From Allodiplogaster sudhausi (taxonomy: Eukaryota; Nematoda; Chromadorea; Rhabditida; Diplogasteridae): a stretch of 64,000 bases of DNA. Both the position numbers and the translations under genes were made by a program. The DNA is taken from the NCBI GenBank assembly GCA_945643635.1, contig CALZFC010000256.1:2360001-2424000 (forward strand). The letters run 5' to 3'. Below, piece by piece: positions 23,521-33,511 of this stretch (the first letter of the stretch is position 1; each line of letters starts with the position of its first letter). The notes under the pieces were generated by a model. The model ran no database searches and was not told where the DNA came from. It saw only the letters and a list, made by a program, of their open reading frames with translations.

Positions 23521-26026
23521 CTCTCGCTCTCTCTCTCACTTTCTCTCTCTCTCGCCGCTGCTCATTTGGCCCAAGCACTGTATGGTATTTCCATGCTCTA
23601 ACTCCTTCTCTCTCCTCCTACTCTCTTTCTCTCTCTTAGTTCTCAAACATTGTTCTTGCAATGTGAGTCATGCGTCCAGGCGAAAGGGAGGGGGGGGGGA
23701 CAGGCTGAAGGGCGCGTAGTTGTCGGTGTATGCGTGAGCGGTAATTTGTTACTGCCAGGAGGTCTCCGGAGAAGGGGGGGGGGCAGCAAGGACGCCCCCT
23801 AGGCTAAAAATGTTAATATATAATGAGGCAGCTTCCGTTTAGACCTTAAACAACCCTTCTTCCACAACCGCCCCTTATTCAAAGAAGAGGAATACAAGAA
23901 AAATTTCGCATGGGTAAAACGCTGCTTTATACGCTGCCGAAGAGAGAGCAAATGTTCCTTAAATCCTTGATATAAAAGGAGTTCAGAAAATCATTCAGTA
24001 TTCAGTGGATGTTTCGAAAGAACCCAATGGGTTGTGTCGTCTTCCATATTCCACCCAAAACTTGTGCCTTCGTTTCGTTCTGCAAGGATGAATATGGACA
24101 TCGTAGCTTTGATAAAACAGACATCGACTAGTCGTGCAAGACCAAGGAGATGTAAACACAAAAACATACCATATGGCTGTGCAAATGATCGAGAACATTT
24201 CGTTTCAATACCCATTATCGCCAAGATTCTTATTCTAATGTTAATACACAAATCATTGTATTATAATTCAACAAATAAATGTTAAATGTAACCAATAAAA
24301 ATGAAAAGGAGCAAACCATTCGCTGTTGTTGCATATGAAGAGCAGCCGCGTGCAGAGATTCCTCGGTCACATCATTGTAGACTCGTCCGTCGGTTGCCTT
24401 CAACAAGTACAATTTAAAAAAAAAATCATTTTAAACCTGCTTTCTTTAAATTTCAGCGATATAGCGCGAAAATCAGGATAAATTAATAAAAAAATATATT
24501 GCCAATATTTGCTCCACGTGAATTGAAATATGGGCGGCAGAAAATAACACATTTAAAACAAGTCAGCTATCTGTATACTTTAAAAAGAGTAGAGCAGTAA
24601 ACACCGGCAAAAGAAGTAAAAATGGCTTTTCCTAATTGTCAAACCTGTGCTCTTGTGTTCTGCCGAGCGGACTGCAGCAGTTGCTGATACATCGGGTTCG
24701 CGAAGATTAGCTAAAATGTTTGTTATGCAAAAAAAATTTGTTTTCGACGTTTTAGGAACTCTGAAAAATCCTTTTAACTCACAGAACAAGAATAAATTGA
24801 AGACCTATTTTTTCCAGATCCCTGGGAGGACTGTCTAATCAGCCCACTCACTACTCTCGGATCACCCTTTTTCTCTAAACTCAATAACTCCCTTACATTA
24901 TGATGGTGTTGTTGCTGTGCAGCGGAAGAATTGGTAGACGCTTGTTGTTGTTGCTGCTGCTGCTGCTGTAGTTGCTGCGCCTGTTGCTGCATTTGATGTT
25001 GCTGCTGCTGTTGAATCTGTTGGTGCTGCGCTTGTTGTTGCTGGCCCATTCCATGTTGCTGAACCTGCAACTCAAATACACTTTTTATTTTTTTCAGTCA
25101 TAACGCTAATAAAATGGTGATGAAAAAGAGTAGAAACAACGTTATATTCCACTTAAGAAAAAAAAACATCTCCACAACGAAACGAATAAAAGCGCGAATA
25201 ACTAATAAATGATATTAAATCTCTAATTGTCTGCACCTGGGGATGCTGAGGTTGTTGGGGTTGCTGAGCTTGCTGCTGTTGTTGCTGAGCCTGCTGCTGT
25301 TGTTGTTGAGCAGCGAGTGCAGCTGCGAACTGGTGTTGCTGAAGAAGCGCAGCCATCTGAGCTTGCGCGGCCGCCAGTTGCTGAGGCTGCTGTTGCTGTT
25401 GAGACAGAGCTGCCTGAAATTGAAAGCTAAGTATCTTTTTAATCACCCCTAAAATAATATCTTTAAATCGAACTGCACGGGATGTAGTACCCTATTCCAT
25501 CACAAACAATTCATAAATTTAAAGAAAAAATCCTCTAACGAGCAATATGAAAATACAGTTGCATCATGTGTATATTCTGTAAACGCAATGTTTACTTCAA
25601 ACCAATTATAAAGATAATTTTTGCATTCATAAAAATTGGGATGATAGAAAGGGCTCATTTCGTGTTTAAACAATCTAAAAGAAAGAGCGTGAGGCACAAA
25701 TTTCAACTGCTCAGAATAATGCGAGAGTTCTACATTGTTACTAATTATTTCATGTTCAAAACACACTATAATATACAAAATTAATATATATATATATATA
25801 TAATATATATATATATATAAACAATCAGGTAAGTAAGCGTAAGCATAAAAAGAAGCATAAAGTATCTGACCTGTTGCTGGAGCGCGGCGAGCATCAGCAA
25901 ATGATGCAAGTCGTGCTGGCCAAAGGGCGCGGCGGCGGCGGCCGGCGCCTGCTGTTGCTGTCCTGGCGGCGGCTGCGGTGGTGGTTGCTGGCCGGAATTC
26001 GCCCCTCCTCCACCGGCCGAGAACAT
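5561..26026 (-). CDS. gei-8: NCoR/SMRT-family nuclear receptor co-repressor (GEI-8/SMRTER-like), about 55 exons
   Basis: Nuclear scaffold that links nuclear receptors and other repressors to histone deacetylase. Family hallmarks appear in the right order on the minus strand: a RRRPSLMANFH box near 22600 (RRRPSLLSEFHP in vertebrate NCoR); the basic helical region 20093-20573; the deacetylase-activation domain and SANT1 (19023-19754); paired cysteines; SANT2 (16440-17023); a long Gln/Ala/Pro/Ser-rich part; the C-terminal AGQEIFNMAK box near 8870 (family GTEIFNMPA); and a tail with QYEPLSDDD (family QYETLSDSE). The start methionine at 26026 opens a Gly/Pro/Gln-rich exon; an earlier 5' exon is possible. 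The stop is at 5561-5563 unless a GTCAGT near 5626 acts as a donor. Exon ends were called by eye. Estimated product above 2000 residues. Identification is firm; the exon model is approximate. Confidence 0.85.
7729..7810. repeat. (GA)n tract, sense (CT)n, at an acceptor
   Basis: Nearly pure GA on the plus strand. In the co-repressor's sense strand it is a CT tract directly upstream of the exon at 7440-7720, so it doubles as an extended polypyrimidine tract. Confidence 0.9.
8795..8905 (-). other. NCoR C-terminal EIFNM-box exon
   Basis: Encodes FPAGQEIFNMAKNKATQAIQ followed by Gln-rich sequence. The EIFNM core matches the PGTEIFNMPAIT segment near the C-terminus of vertebrate NCoR1/2, which ties the polyglutamine-rich 5.6-14 kb exons to the SANT-bearing part as one gene. 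Confidence 0.65.
9838..10023. repeat. (GA)n-rich tract filling a whole intron
   Basis: GA, GAGG and GAAA variants fill almost the entire intron between the exons at 9660-9790 and 10028-10168 of the co-repressor gene. Confidence 0.85.
12029..12425. repeat. Two (GA)n tracts next to exons
   Basis: Tracts at about 12029-12210 and 12357-12425 flank the co-repressor exon near 12225-12355. Both are CT in the sense strand and sit on the acceptor side of the exon that follows. Confidence 0.85.
13494..13545. other. 21-bp stem hairpin in an intron
   Basis: Arms 13494-13514 and 13525-13545 (core GTAGAAACATATA) are inverted copies with a single mismatch that would be G-U in RNA, around a 10-base loop. 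It lies in a co-repressor intron of about 690 bp (13113-13800) that is otherwise featureless. It could be a small-RNA hairpin or a MITE remnant. Confidence 0.6.
15225..15966. repeat. (GA)n tracts with an AGAAG pentanucleotide array
   Basis: Blocks at 15225-15300, 15370-15455 and 15716-15966. Between about 15740 and 15805 the sequence is a tandem GAGAA/AGAAG pentanucleotide array of some 13 units, distinct from the surrounding dinucleotide repeat. Confidence 0.9.
16440..17023 (-). other. NCoR SANT2 exons
   Basis: The exon at 16798-17023 encodes ASWSDEETARLLELVGEMGD and DWESIAAQM, the first two helices of a Myb/SANT fold. The exon near 16440-16507 completes it with GRSEEDCRLQLERSK (family KTVSQCKNFYFNYKK). 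In NCoR this domain reads histone tails. The SMARCC SANT domain is also similar, but the gene context favours NCoR. Confidence 0.75.
17175..18212 (-). other. Cysteine-pair (probable zinc-binding) linker between the SANT domains
   Basis: Five short exons (about 18129-18212, 17729-17806, 17592-17645, 17366-17452, 17175-17224) encode pairs CTAC, CEPC, CPMQPC and CHMC separated by basic and aromatic stretches, including FPREYEELERRK. Four cysteine pairs could hold two zinc ions. A similar Cys-rich linker is, from memory, a feature of invertebrate NCoR proteins rather than vertebrate ones; that point should be checked by alignment. Confidence 0.6.
17808..18108. repeat. (GA)n tract, about 300 bp, filling an intron
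   Basis: Imperfect GA repeat with GAGACA and TAGA interruptions between two co-repressor exons that encode cysteine pairs. Confidence 0.9.
18677..18935. repeat. 119-bp tandem duplication in a co-repressor intron
   Basis: Units at 18677-18795 and 18796-18914 are almost identical, with a third partial copy to 18935. The unit contains GCCACTTTTATTAATATTG and CTAATGGGGCTCATTCGTAC. It lies in the intron directly after the SANT1 exon. The first copy differs slightly at its start (TTTAAAC against TTTCAAC). Confidence 0.9.
19023..20573 (-). other. NCoR deacetylase-activation domain and SANT1 exons
   Basis: Exons near 20476-20573, 20093-20226, 19879-20011, 19626-19751, 19163-19273 and 19027-19087. 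They encode, in order: ALYLEPNDVPGITETL (family PLYNQPSD...), a basic helix ending VERVDKWDNSPKKR (family KKVDRIENNPRRK), then SIPPLQR...PPVML, and SANT1 with FTNYPKNFAAIQSFLPKK and VLYYYMTKST (family HPKNFGLIASYLERK, VLYYYLTKK). In the family this unit binds and activates HDAC3, with inositol phosphate at the interface. One exon was missed by simple ORF finding because it is only 67 bases. Confidence 0.85.
19455..20435. repeat. (CT)n tracts in introns around SANT1
   Basis: CT-rich blocks at 19457-19490, 19560-19622, 19785-19870 and 20380-20435. Here the sense strand is GA, opposite to most other tracts in this gene. Confidence 0.8.
22520..22710 (-). other. NCoR N-terminal exon with RRRPSL box and polyglutamine
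   Basis: The exon encodes Gln/His-rich sequence and then ERRRPSLMANFHAPEPSRQQ, which matches the conserved RRRPSLLSEFHP box of NCoR1/NCoR2. It lies between further Gln-rich exons at 25237-25413, 24852-25064, 22876-23022 and 23148-23186. Flanking splice sites are GT-AG (donor GTAAGA at the low-coordinate end). Confidence 0.75.
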
Positions 26027-27058
26027 GGCTCAATAATTGTGGTGCTCTATCGGAATAATTCCAAACACCGCAATGAAGGTTTTTTTTCCAGAATGTCAGA
26101 TACATTCCTGGAGCTACATCGACTGAGATCGAGTAAACAAAATTACAACGCTAAACCAGATAAACAAAAAAGTTCGCTTGAGAAAGAGACAAAGGAGGCT
26201 TCCTTTGTGGAAGTGAAAGGATTGCTCCTTATTAGAATTGCCTTACCGTATTACAGAGAGAGATTTTGTTCAGATGGAGCGAGTGTTTGAGCAGACGGAT
26301 GACTTGCAGGAATATTTCGCTAGAGTGTTGAAGGTGTTTTGCCATTTATTCAAAAGAGTGTCAAGGAAGCACGGGTACTCACTTGGGTCGGTAATAAGCG
26401 GTGGTGGAGCCAATTTTGTCTGATTGCGGGAACGTGGAAATATGCCGTGATTCAAGAGTCAGTGATAGTGCGAATTTGGTAGAAAATGAATAATTTGAAT
26501 GTCTGGATATCTTGCAGATCATCAATGCATTCGAGTTTCACCATTAATCATCGAAGGAACAAATTGTTCAGAGACCAAACTAACAACCACTAGCGGGTTC
26601 AACAACATGGTGGACTGACTACCGAATCAAAAAAATTTATTATTATTTCGTTGCACTCTCAATGCGTTCTAATTTCAAGTCAAATCTTAGCAAAAGTTTT
26701 GCCCGCATGGGAATTCGGAATCCCGATCGAAGGCAAATTTCTAACCATTTTTTTTTGGTGCCTAATGGTCGAACGGGCAAAAACATTTCTCATTGGGCAT
26801 GTTTTAGGACACAATACACACCAAATATGAGTTTCTTCCACAAGTTATTTCACGAAGCGTCGAACTGTTTGTCATCATGAATAAAAAAACTCGACGTCAT
26901 TATTTAATCGCAAAAAAAAACCGACATTTCAAACAAACAAACAAACAACTTTGCTTAATAAAAAGTACATAGAATTTCAAATCGATTAGAACGGAATAAA
27001 AATGGAAAGATCCTATCAGATTCTTGTAATTGGACCAATTCTCATCTCTTCCTGTCAC
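26027..27058. other. Upstream region of the co-repressor gene
   Basis: About 1 kb between the start of the co-repressor and the stop of the next gene on the same strand. On the minus strand a stretch ending near 26397 has an excellent donor (CCAA followed by GTGAGT) and encodes LAPPPLITDP, so it may be a 5' exon of the co-repressor. No start codon in frame was found within it. No other feature seen. Confidence 0.3.
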
Positions 27059-28837
27059 TTAGAAGAACCTGTTCGAGGGACCCGGAACGTCGTCATCGTA
27101 GTCCTCGTAGTTCTCTTCCATTTCCTTAAAGAGGAAAATATCATCGAAAATAAATAAATACCTATTTTATAATTTAAAAAATAAGTTTAAATGCATTCGT
27201 TTCTTCTTCCCTCGCGTGAAGTATGCTTTTCTGTCTCTGCCACTTTTTGTTTTGCATCTCAAACTGAATCTGCTGTCAGATTCACCGCCTTCTCTCTCTC
27301 TCTCTCTCTCGCTTAATCTCTTTCTTTCTCCCTCTCTCTCTCTCCCTCTCTTTCTCTCTAACTCTCTCTCCTTTTCTCCATCAATAATAACCTGGAATTC
27401 AGCCCTAATCGTCTCCTGACGGCGCAGCCAATCATCTCCATCCTCCACACTGAAGAAACGTCTCTCCATTCCGTCTTGCTCGGGGTCCTCATCAGAGAGT
27501 GCCTCGCCCAACTCGTTCCAAGGGCAGATCCACGCCGGCGATGCAGGCGAAATCTGGAAAGAATATATCTATAATTATATTATTTAATAAGCTAAACAAA
27601 ATCTAAATTTCATAACCGACAAATAAATACTAATTCAGTATAAAAAAATATGTTTTAGTATAATTAGTTCTTGATTGAAGTCTACGTTATGCTGGTGGTC
27701 CTATTTGTCTATGCTAAAAGATAGAAAACGAAAATACATGTTTAAAAAAGACCTCCCCAACCTCTGCAACTTCAGGTCCCTTTGCACCCTCGTTGTTGCT
27801 GTCGACGGTCGTTGGAGATTCTTCAGCAGTGAGCGATGCGCTCCCATTAGTTTCCTGAAATTAGAAATATTGAGAATTGGTGGCAATAAGTATATGTTAT
27901 CGCCTATATGTTTATCTTGTTTTGCTATTATTTTTATTTATTTAAATATAAATAGTTGTAGTAAATACAATATCCATTCTTTTCCCACCCCCACTTCTCA
28001 CCGCCTCGCCAGCCACTGGTTTCACCCATGGAATGTGGAGAGGATTCACGAGTCGAGGAAGAGGACGCCACTCCTGAAAAGCAGAAGAAAATTTTTTTTC
28101 GATATTCATATCATAGGAATTAAACATGGCAATTCATTTTCCGTTACCAGTTTCATAGCGCGAGAGACAGGCAAATATATATATATATATTTTTTTTTAA
28201 AGAGGAACCTTTACTACTATCTTTTTATTCATTCATCCCCTCATATCTATCTCGTTATCGCTCTCGTTTCTCTCTCTCCCTCTCTCTTGCGCGCTCTCAC
28301 CATTCTCTCTGTCTCTCATGTTCTCTCTCTGCCTGTCTCTCTTGTTCTCTATCTCCTTTCTCTCTCCTCTCTCATTTCTCGAATACTGACAATCGGAGGT
28401 TCGCCTCTATTCTTTGCCAGTTCGCTGCGAACGTGGAGGTCCACGTTTGCCTGGATTTCTAAAAAAAAAATCATTCATTTTAAGAATGCAAGCATACAAA
28501 TCTGCCCGAAGAAAATTTCAGAATGAAATGAGGCATCCATTAAATCAGTATTCTCCAAACTATTGCGAGTGCAATCAGCATTCTCAGTATTCTCTACCAA
28601 CCTTCAGGAGTGTACTTCGTCTTGGGCAAGTGGCACACCTTGTCGAGCCAGGCGTCCGTGGCACTCTTGTGGTGCTCTTCCTTCACGCGGATCAGGCTCC
28701 TTAAGACACATATCATAGCTGCCGCTTCATAGCCAATTACTACTACCGTAGGGAGTACGGCGAACAAAGAGGACAAAGAGAGATAGGGCGAGAAGGAGAA
28801 AGAGATAGAGGTGGGGAGAGAGATACGGAGAGAGGAG

Positions 28838-28888
<51 letters not shown>

Positions 28889-31223
28889 AGCCATGACATC
28901 CCCACCTAAATGGCTGGTTCACCCAGTAGGAGCTCTTATTGGCGTCCTGCAAACGACGTAATTTGACGCCGACTGGAATACAGCAGATCGTCGGCTCCTT
29001 GTAGACGGGCGGGGGAACGCTGCAATGGAAAGTTGTCATTTTGTCATTCAATATTTCTCTCTTTTTATCTCCCTCTCCTATCTCTCTCTCTCTCGTTCTC
29101 TTTATCTTTTCCCGCTCATGCTCCGATCCGTCTCTCTCTCTCCCTCTCTCAAATATCCAACACATGTAATGCACTAACTAAACATGTGGAGTTTGCGTGA
29201 CCTTCTGTTTCACTTCCTTCCTTAACTTCTGCATATTCTTCTTTTTCTCTGCTGCCTGCTCCTGTAACAGGTGTGAAATGGAAAAAAAAAGATTTTCAGA
29301 AATCAATTAAATATTTTTTTCTATTTTAATTGTCAAAATAAATTATTCTACTCGCGTCTTATCCAGCAATGCTAAGCAGCCCTATTCGATTTCCTAACAA
29401 TAGTAAACCCATATCTTTTTTTACCTTAACAATACAAAACAGTTATATTTTACCAACAATATTTATCATACCTTCCACGCCTTCTCGACCTGCAGGACAT
29501 GTTTTGCTTCGGGATCAAAGTTCATTGGGCCAAAGGCTCCGTCCTGTACAAAACAAGGAAAAATTGTCTTTCTTTCCATTCCCTGACTTAAATATATAAA
29601 AAAAACGCGTATTTCCTATCAGTCAAATACCGGTTATATTTTTCATTATAAAGGTCCGCTATGCTGCAAACCTCCAGAACTTCCTCTTCTTCTTCTTCTT
29701 GTTCCCGCTTTCGCTCCGTCTTATTGAGGCAGTTAGGCTAGAAAACAAAAATTTATTTTAACACCCTTAAATATTGAAGATGTGATGAGAATGGAACTTT
29801 TAAATTATCCAAAGGAATTATATCTATTTTTAAATTAATATGAACTAAAGGTAATTTTGTACAAAACTTACAAACACGAAGATATTACGACTCTTCACGT
29901 TCACCTTCACGCGGACCTCCTTCGTGGACTCCATAAAAAGAAGAAACATTGCTTTCCAGTACGTCTTTAGGGCTTGATTCTAGCCTAGCCGCTGCTACAA
30001 CAATATCTACATTATTATATTTAAATAAAATGAAAAAAATCTAAGCACTGTTCAGGGAATATGACCCACTGTTGAGGTCCTGGCAAAAATGAGGCGGGTT
30101 AGGGATCGGGCTCAAAAAGGCGTTATTGCTGAAAAATTCTTCACATTCTGGAACTTATTTTTCACAAATTAATTAAAACACATACCATTTCTCTCTCACT
30201 GTTCTGGTGCGACGGACGAGGAGCGGGCTGCTGCTGGGGTCGAATGAATCTTCTGGTCGCCAAGTTATAAAGCGTCTTCTGCAGAGACTCCCTGCTCTCC
30301 TCGTAACGAGTCTTCTTCTTCTTCTCGACCGGCTCTTTCTTTTGCATCCCTTCCACATCAGCGAGTGCTCCCCTCTCCTCTTGACTCTCCGGCTCTCTCC
30401 CCTCATTCTCCAGCTCTCTCTCCACCTCTTCCATTCCCGTCCTCATGTCCATGCTCAGCTCCTCGTCTTCCTCTTCCATCTCCTCCTCCTTCACCGTTCT
30501 TGCGGGTTCTTCAACCCGTGAACACGACGAGCCGCTCGCGGCAGTCCGCAGTTCCAGCTGAAAGAGAAAACGAAAAAAAGTTGCACTATTTTTTATTTAA
30601 AACAAAAATTACATCATGATGAAAAAGAAAAATAGTTGGCATGTAATTTATTTTTTTCAACCAAAGGCGCGAGAACCAATTCCACGTTAAATTAAAGAAA
30701 TATCCCTTCTATTAGCGCCCGAAAGCCACGCTAGTCTCAACTTGACGTTGATCTTAAAGATATTTTTAAATTATCTAAGTAGCTATAAATTTAAAAAAAG
30801 AATTATAAATCCATTAAGGTTCAAGAATAAAGATTAAAAACAACATTTTATTTCAAATTTGGTGTCGTAGTTGGAAGGGAGCACTTCTACTTACACTTCA
30901 TTCTTGGCCGTTCCCGTGCCCAGTCGGACCCTGTTCCGACGAGGCTTCTTCTTGACTCCGACTTCCTCTTCCTCCTCCTTCTGGTTCTTTTGCTGAACGG
31001 AGAAAGAAAAGTTTCAGTCACAAAGTTCTTTGTCATCTTTGGGAAAATTCAAATCGAATAGGAAATAAAGGTGGTCCGATGGTTCTTCGGATGAGTGGGT
31101 AAGTCTCATTCTTCACTTTCTCCCTCCTCCATCTCTTCTTTCCCTCTGTCTCTATCTTTCAATCTCTTTCGTTAACCTCCCTCCTTCTTACCCTCTCTCT
31201 ACTTCCACTCCTCTCTCACTGCT

Positions 31224-31255
<32 letters not shown>

Positions 31256-31410
31256 CCAACCTGGTATGCCATGATCGCCCTTGTGGTCCTTCTGGAAGCA
31301 GCCTTGGACCCGAGAGTCACTCCATCCAATCCTTCGATTCCTCCTCTCAGCACTGATTCCTTCTTCTCCTCCTTCTGCCTCTTCCCTGGCGACTCCTCTC
31401 GAGTATCCAT
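27059..31410 (-). CDS. Uncharacterised acidic and coiled-coil-rich protein, multi-exon
   Basis: Start ATG at 31408-31410 (MDTREESPGKRQKEEKK), stop TAA at 27059-27061 (ending DDDVPGPSNRFF). Exons with good splice signals: about 31263-31410, 30898-30993 (KKPRRNRVRLGTGTAKNE), 30183-30560 (Glu-rich, ends RPSHQNSEREM), 29880-29970 (ESTKEVRVKVNVKSRNIF), 29680-29740, 29470-29545 (DGAFGPMNFDPEAKHVLQ), 29212-29270, 28905-29020, 28605-28700, 28385-28460, 28005-28076, 27765-27855, 27391-27552 and 27059-27125. The product is mostly charged helices with acidic runs; no catalytic motif or known domain was recognised. Nuclear or scaffold function is only a guess. One junction (29212 to 29020) does not keep phase in my model, so an exon may be missing there. 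Confidence 0.6.
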
Positions 31411-32557
31411 TGCCGACCGACAAGTCTGAAAAAGAACATTTAAAGGAAGTATCCGGGCAATAATTAATCTAAGTTTTTTTTCGATATGAACATGTTCATC
31501 TTGGCGTAAAACGTGTATACAGAAAGTTTGAGCGATTTTCTTTCATTACATTCTGAGCAATAGTAACGTGAAAACAGGCGGGTAGAGAATTAGCTACGGT
31601 AGGTCAGAGCCGCCCTCCTATTTCACATGCTCTCTCGACTGAGCGACAGGCAACTTTATGAGCGCGCGCATTCAAATTGGTTCTCTATCGCTACTGTATA
31701 ATTATTCGGCGGATACTTCCTTTAAATAAAAAAAAATTAACTTTTACAGCAAGGTAGAGAACGAGCAGAGCAACAAGAGGACGTGCACGTTTGAACAGCA
31801 AAACAAGATATGATAAGATAAAAGCAAGTAGGAATATAACCGACTACCTAAAAATCTTATTTGTTAACAAAAGTAAAAGCTGCATACGAACTCTAGAAAG
31901 CACGAAGAAGTGAGGAAACATTATTTGGAAGTTCGAGAGCGCGCTACGGCGTGAAAAACTATGCGCTTGACTTGTTCAGTTGTAAAGAAAACACGCAACT
32001 GTAAGAGAACGAAAGAATAATCTATTTAAATTGATTTCGAATATGAATAAGCAACACACACCATCAATTACTAGCGCTTGATTGAATAACAGTCGGGTCA
32101 ACGCATTTGTCACAATTAGAACCGTGATTCCTAATGAGAAGAAAGCAAGGTGGTAGGTGATCAACAGAAGGGCATCAAATATCACGAAAAGAAAAAGAAA
32201 GATCAACATACAACTTTACAAAACAAATAAAGATATTTGCGAAAGAGAGAGAAGACTACAAATAAATAAATGAAATTTGGCGCAATTACAGTACCTTTTG
32301 AAGCATACCTGCACATCAAAGGGTAGAAAGTTAAGGGCGGGAATCGCGTATCTTAACCTTTTCCCTGTTGATTTTTGTTCCTTGGACCTCTTGCTGTTAT
32401 AACAAATTTGCGTTAATTTGCGTTATCTTTATCGAGAATTTTTTGCCTTCACTTTCCGCTGTGGTAGCTCGTTTGCTGTATCAACTTACTGCCTGGATGA
32501 CGTATCTCCTTTCCTTGCAGAAGTTGCTTCTTTTGTGTTCTCGCAACGTCGTCAAGG
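31411..32557. promoter_or_regulatory. Divergent intergenic region, likely shared promoter
   Basis: About 1.15 kb separates the minus-strand start at 31410 from the plus-strand CNBP-like start at 32558. No ORF with coding character is present. No core promoter motif was recognised, so the promoter role rests on gene arrangement alone. Confidence 0.4.
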
Positions 32558-33511
32558 ATGAATGACGAATGCTTCAAGTGCCACCAGACCGGCCACTTCG
32601 CTCGCAACTGCCCGAACTCTATGGACGACGGCCCTCGAGGTGGCGTAGGCGGCGGCAGAGGAGGAGGTAGAGGACCAGAGGAGATTGCTTGTAGGCTTGA
32701 TTGCATGGGAGTTTGCCCCTGCTCTCTGCACTCGATAAACTAATTACTGTTGTTTGAACGGGTGGCCGGGAAAGGTTTTGACTAGCTCGCTTTTAACTTG
32801 GAGCAACTTAGTCTTGACCTATTTTTTTCGGCTTATAAATAACCTTACAATTACCGTTTGGTTGTTTTTGGCTAGTGATGTAGCAGAAGGGAAGTGAGTG
32901 GGATGAGAAGGAAACGTTGCACGAGTTGTTTCGGGGTGGGAGACCATGTCCGGATAACAGTTGGTTAGTGACTCTGGTCGAAACCGTTTTAACTAGTACC
33001 CAAACATAGCATTGTCGAACAAATCCTCGCTTGCTCAGGCTCGACTTGCTACAACTGCGGTAACACGGGTCACTTTTCGCGCGAGTGCACGCAGTCGAAT
33101 GATCGCGGTGGAGGACAACGCGGTGGGTACGGAGGAGGCGGCGGATACGAAGGAGGAGGAGGTGGGGGCTATGGCGGCGGCCAGAAGTGCTACAACTGTG
33201 GCAAGGTGCGGCTCACTTGTTTATGCAGTTTCGATTTAAATGAGAATAAACGGTTTAGTCTAGTTATAATTGGGTGCTATGTTACTTTAGCTTCCCTTTC
33301 CAATTCCAAATGCCTTCGGTCCACCCTCTTTTGTAGCTACCTTAACGGACTTTTATCCCTTGGTGTGTGTTCACTCAGATAATCATCCTATTTGCAGGCA
33401 GGCCACATGTCTCGCGAGTGCACGGAGGAGAGAACGCAGAATCAGAGGCAGTGCTACAACTGCCAGGGTGTTGGCCACATCTCGCGTGACTGCCCTACCG
33501 CAAGGCAGTAG
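32558..33511 (+). CDS. cnbp: CNBP/ZNF9-like CCHC zinc-knuckle nucleic-acid-binding protein
   Basis: Small protein of about 129 residues that binds single-stranded RNA and DNA, in the family promoting translation of structured G-rich mRNAs. Exons 32558-32666, 33039-33205 and 33398-33511 join in phase (109 + 167 + 114 bases). Four CCHC knuckles are visible: [42 protein letters not shown] (split across intron 2) and [14 protein letters not shown]. Gly/Arg-rich linkers (RGG type) follow knuckles 1 and 2. The usual animal protein has seven knuckles, so this is a short, nematode/yeast-like form. The donor of exon 1 could instead lie about 30 bases further on. Confidence 0.9.

Noticed and set aside
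23660..24290. Possible extra gene in a co-repressor intron
   Set aside because: ORFs here lack splice-supported continuity and any motif; G-runs near 23690 and 23780 look like repeat debris.
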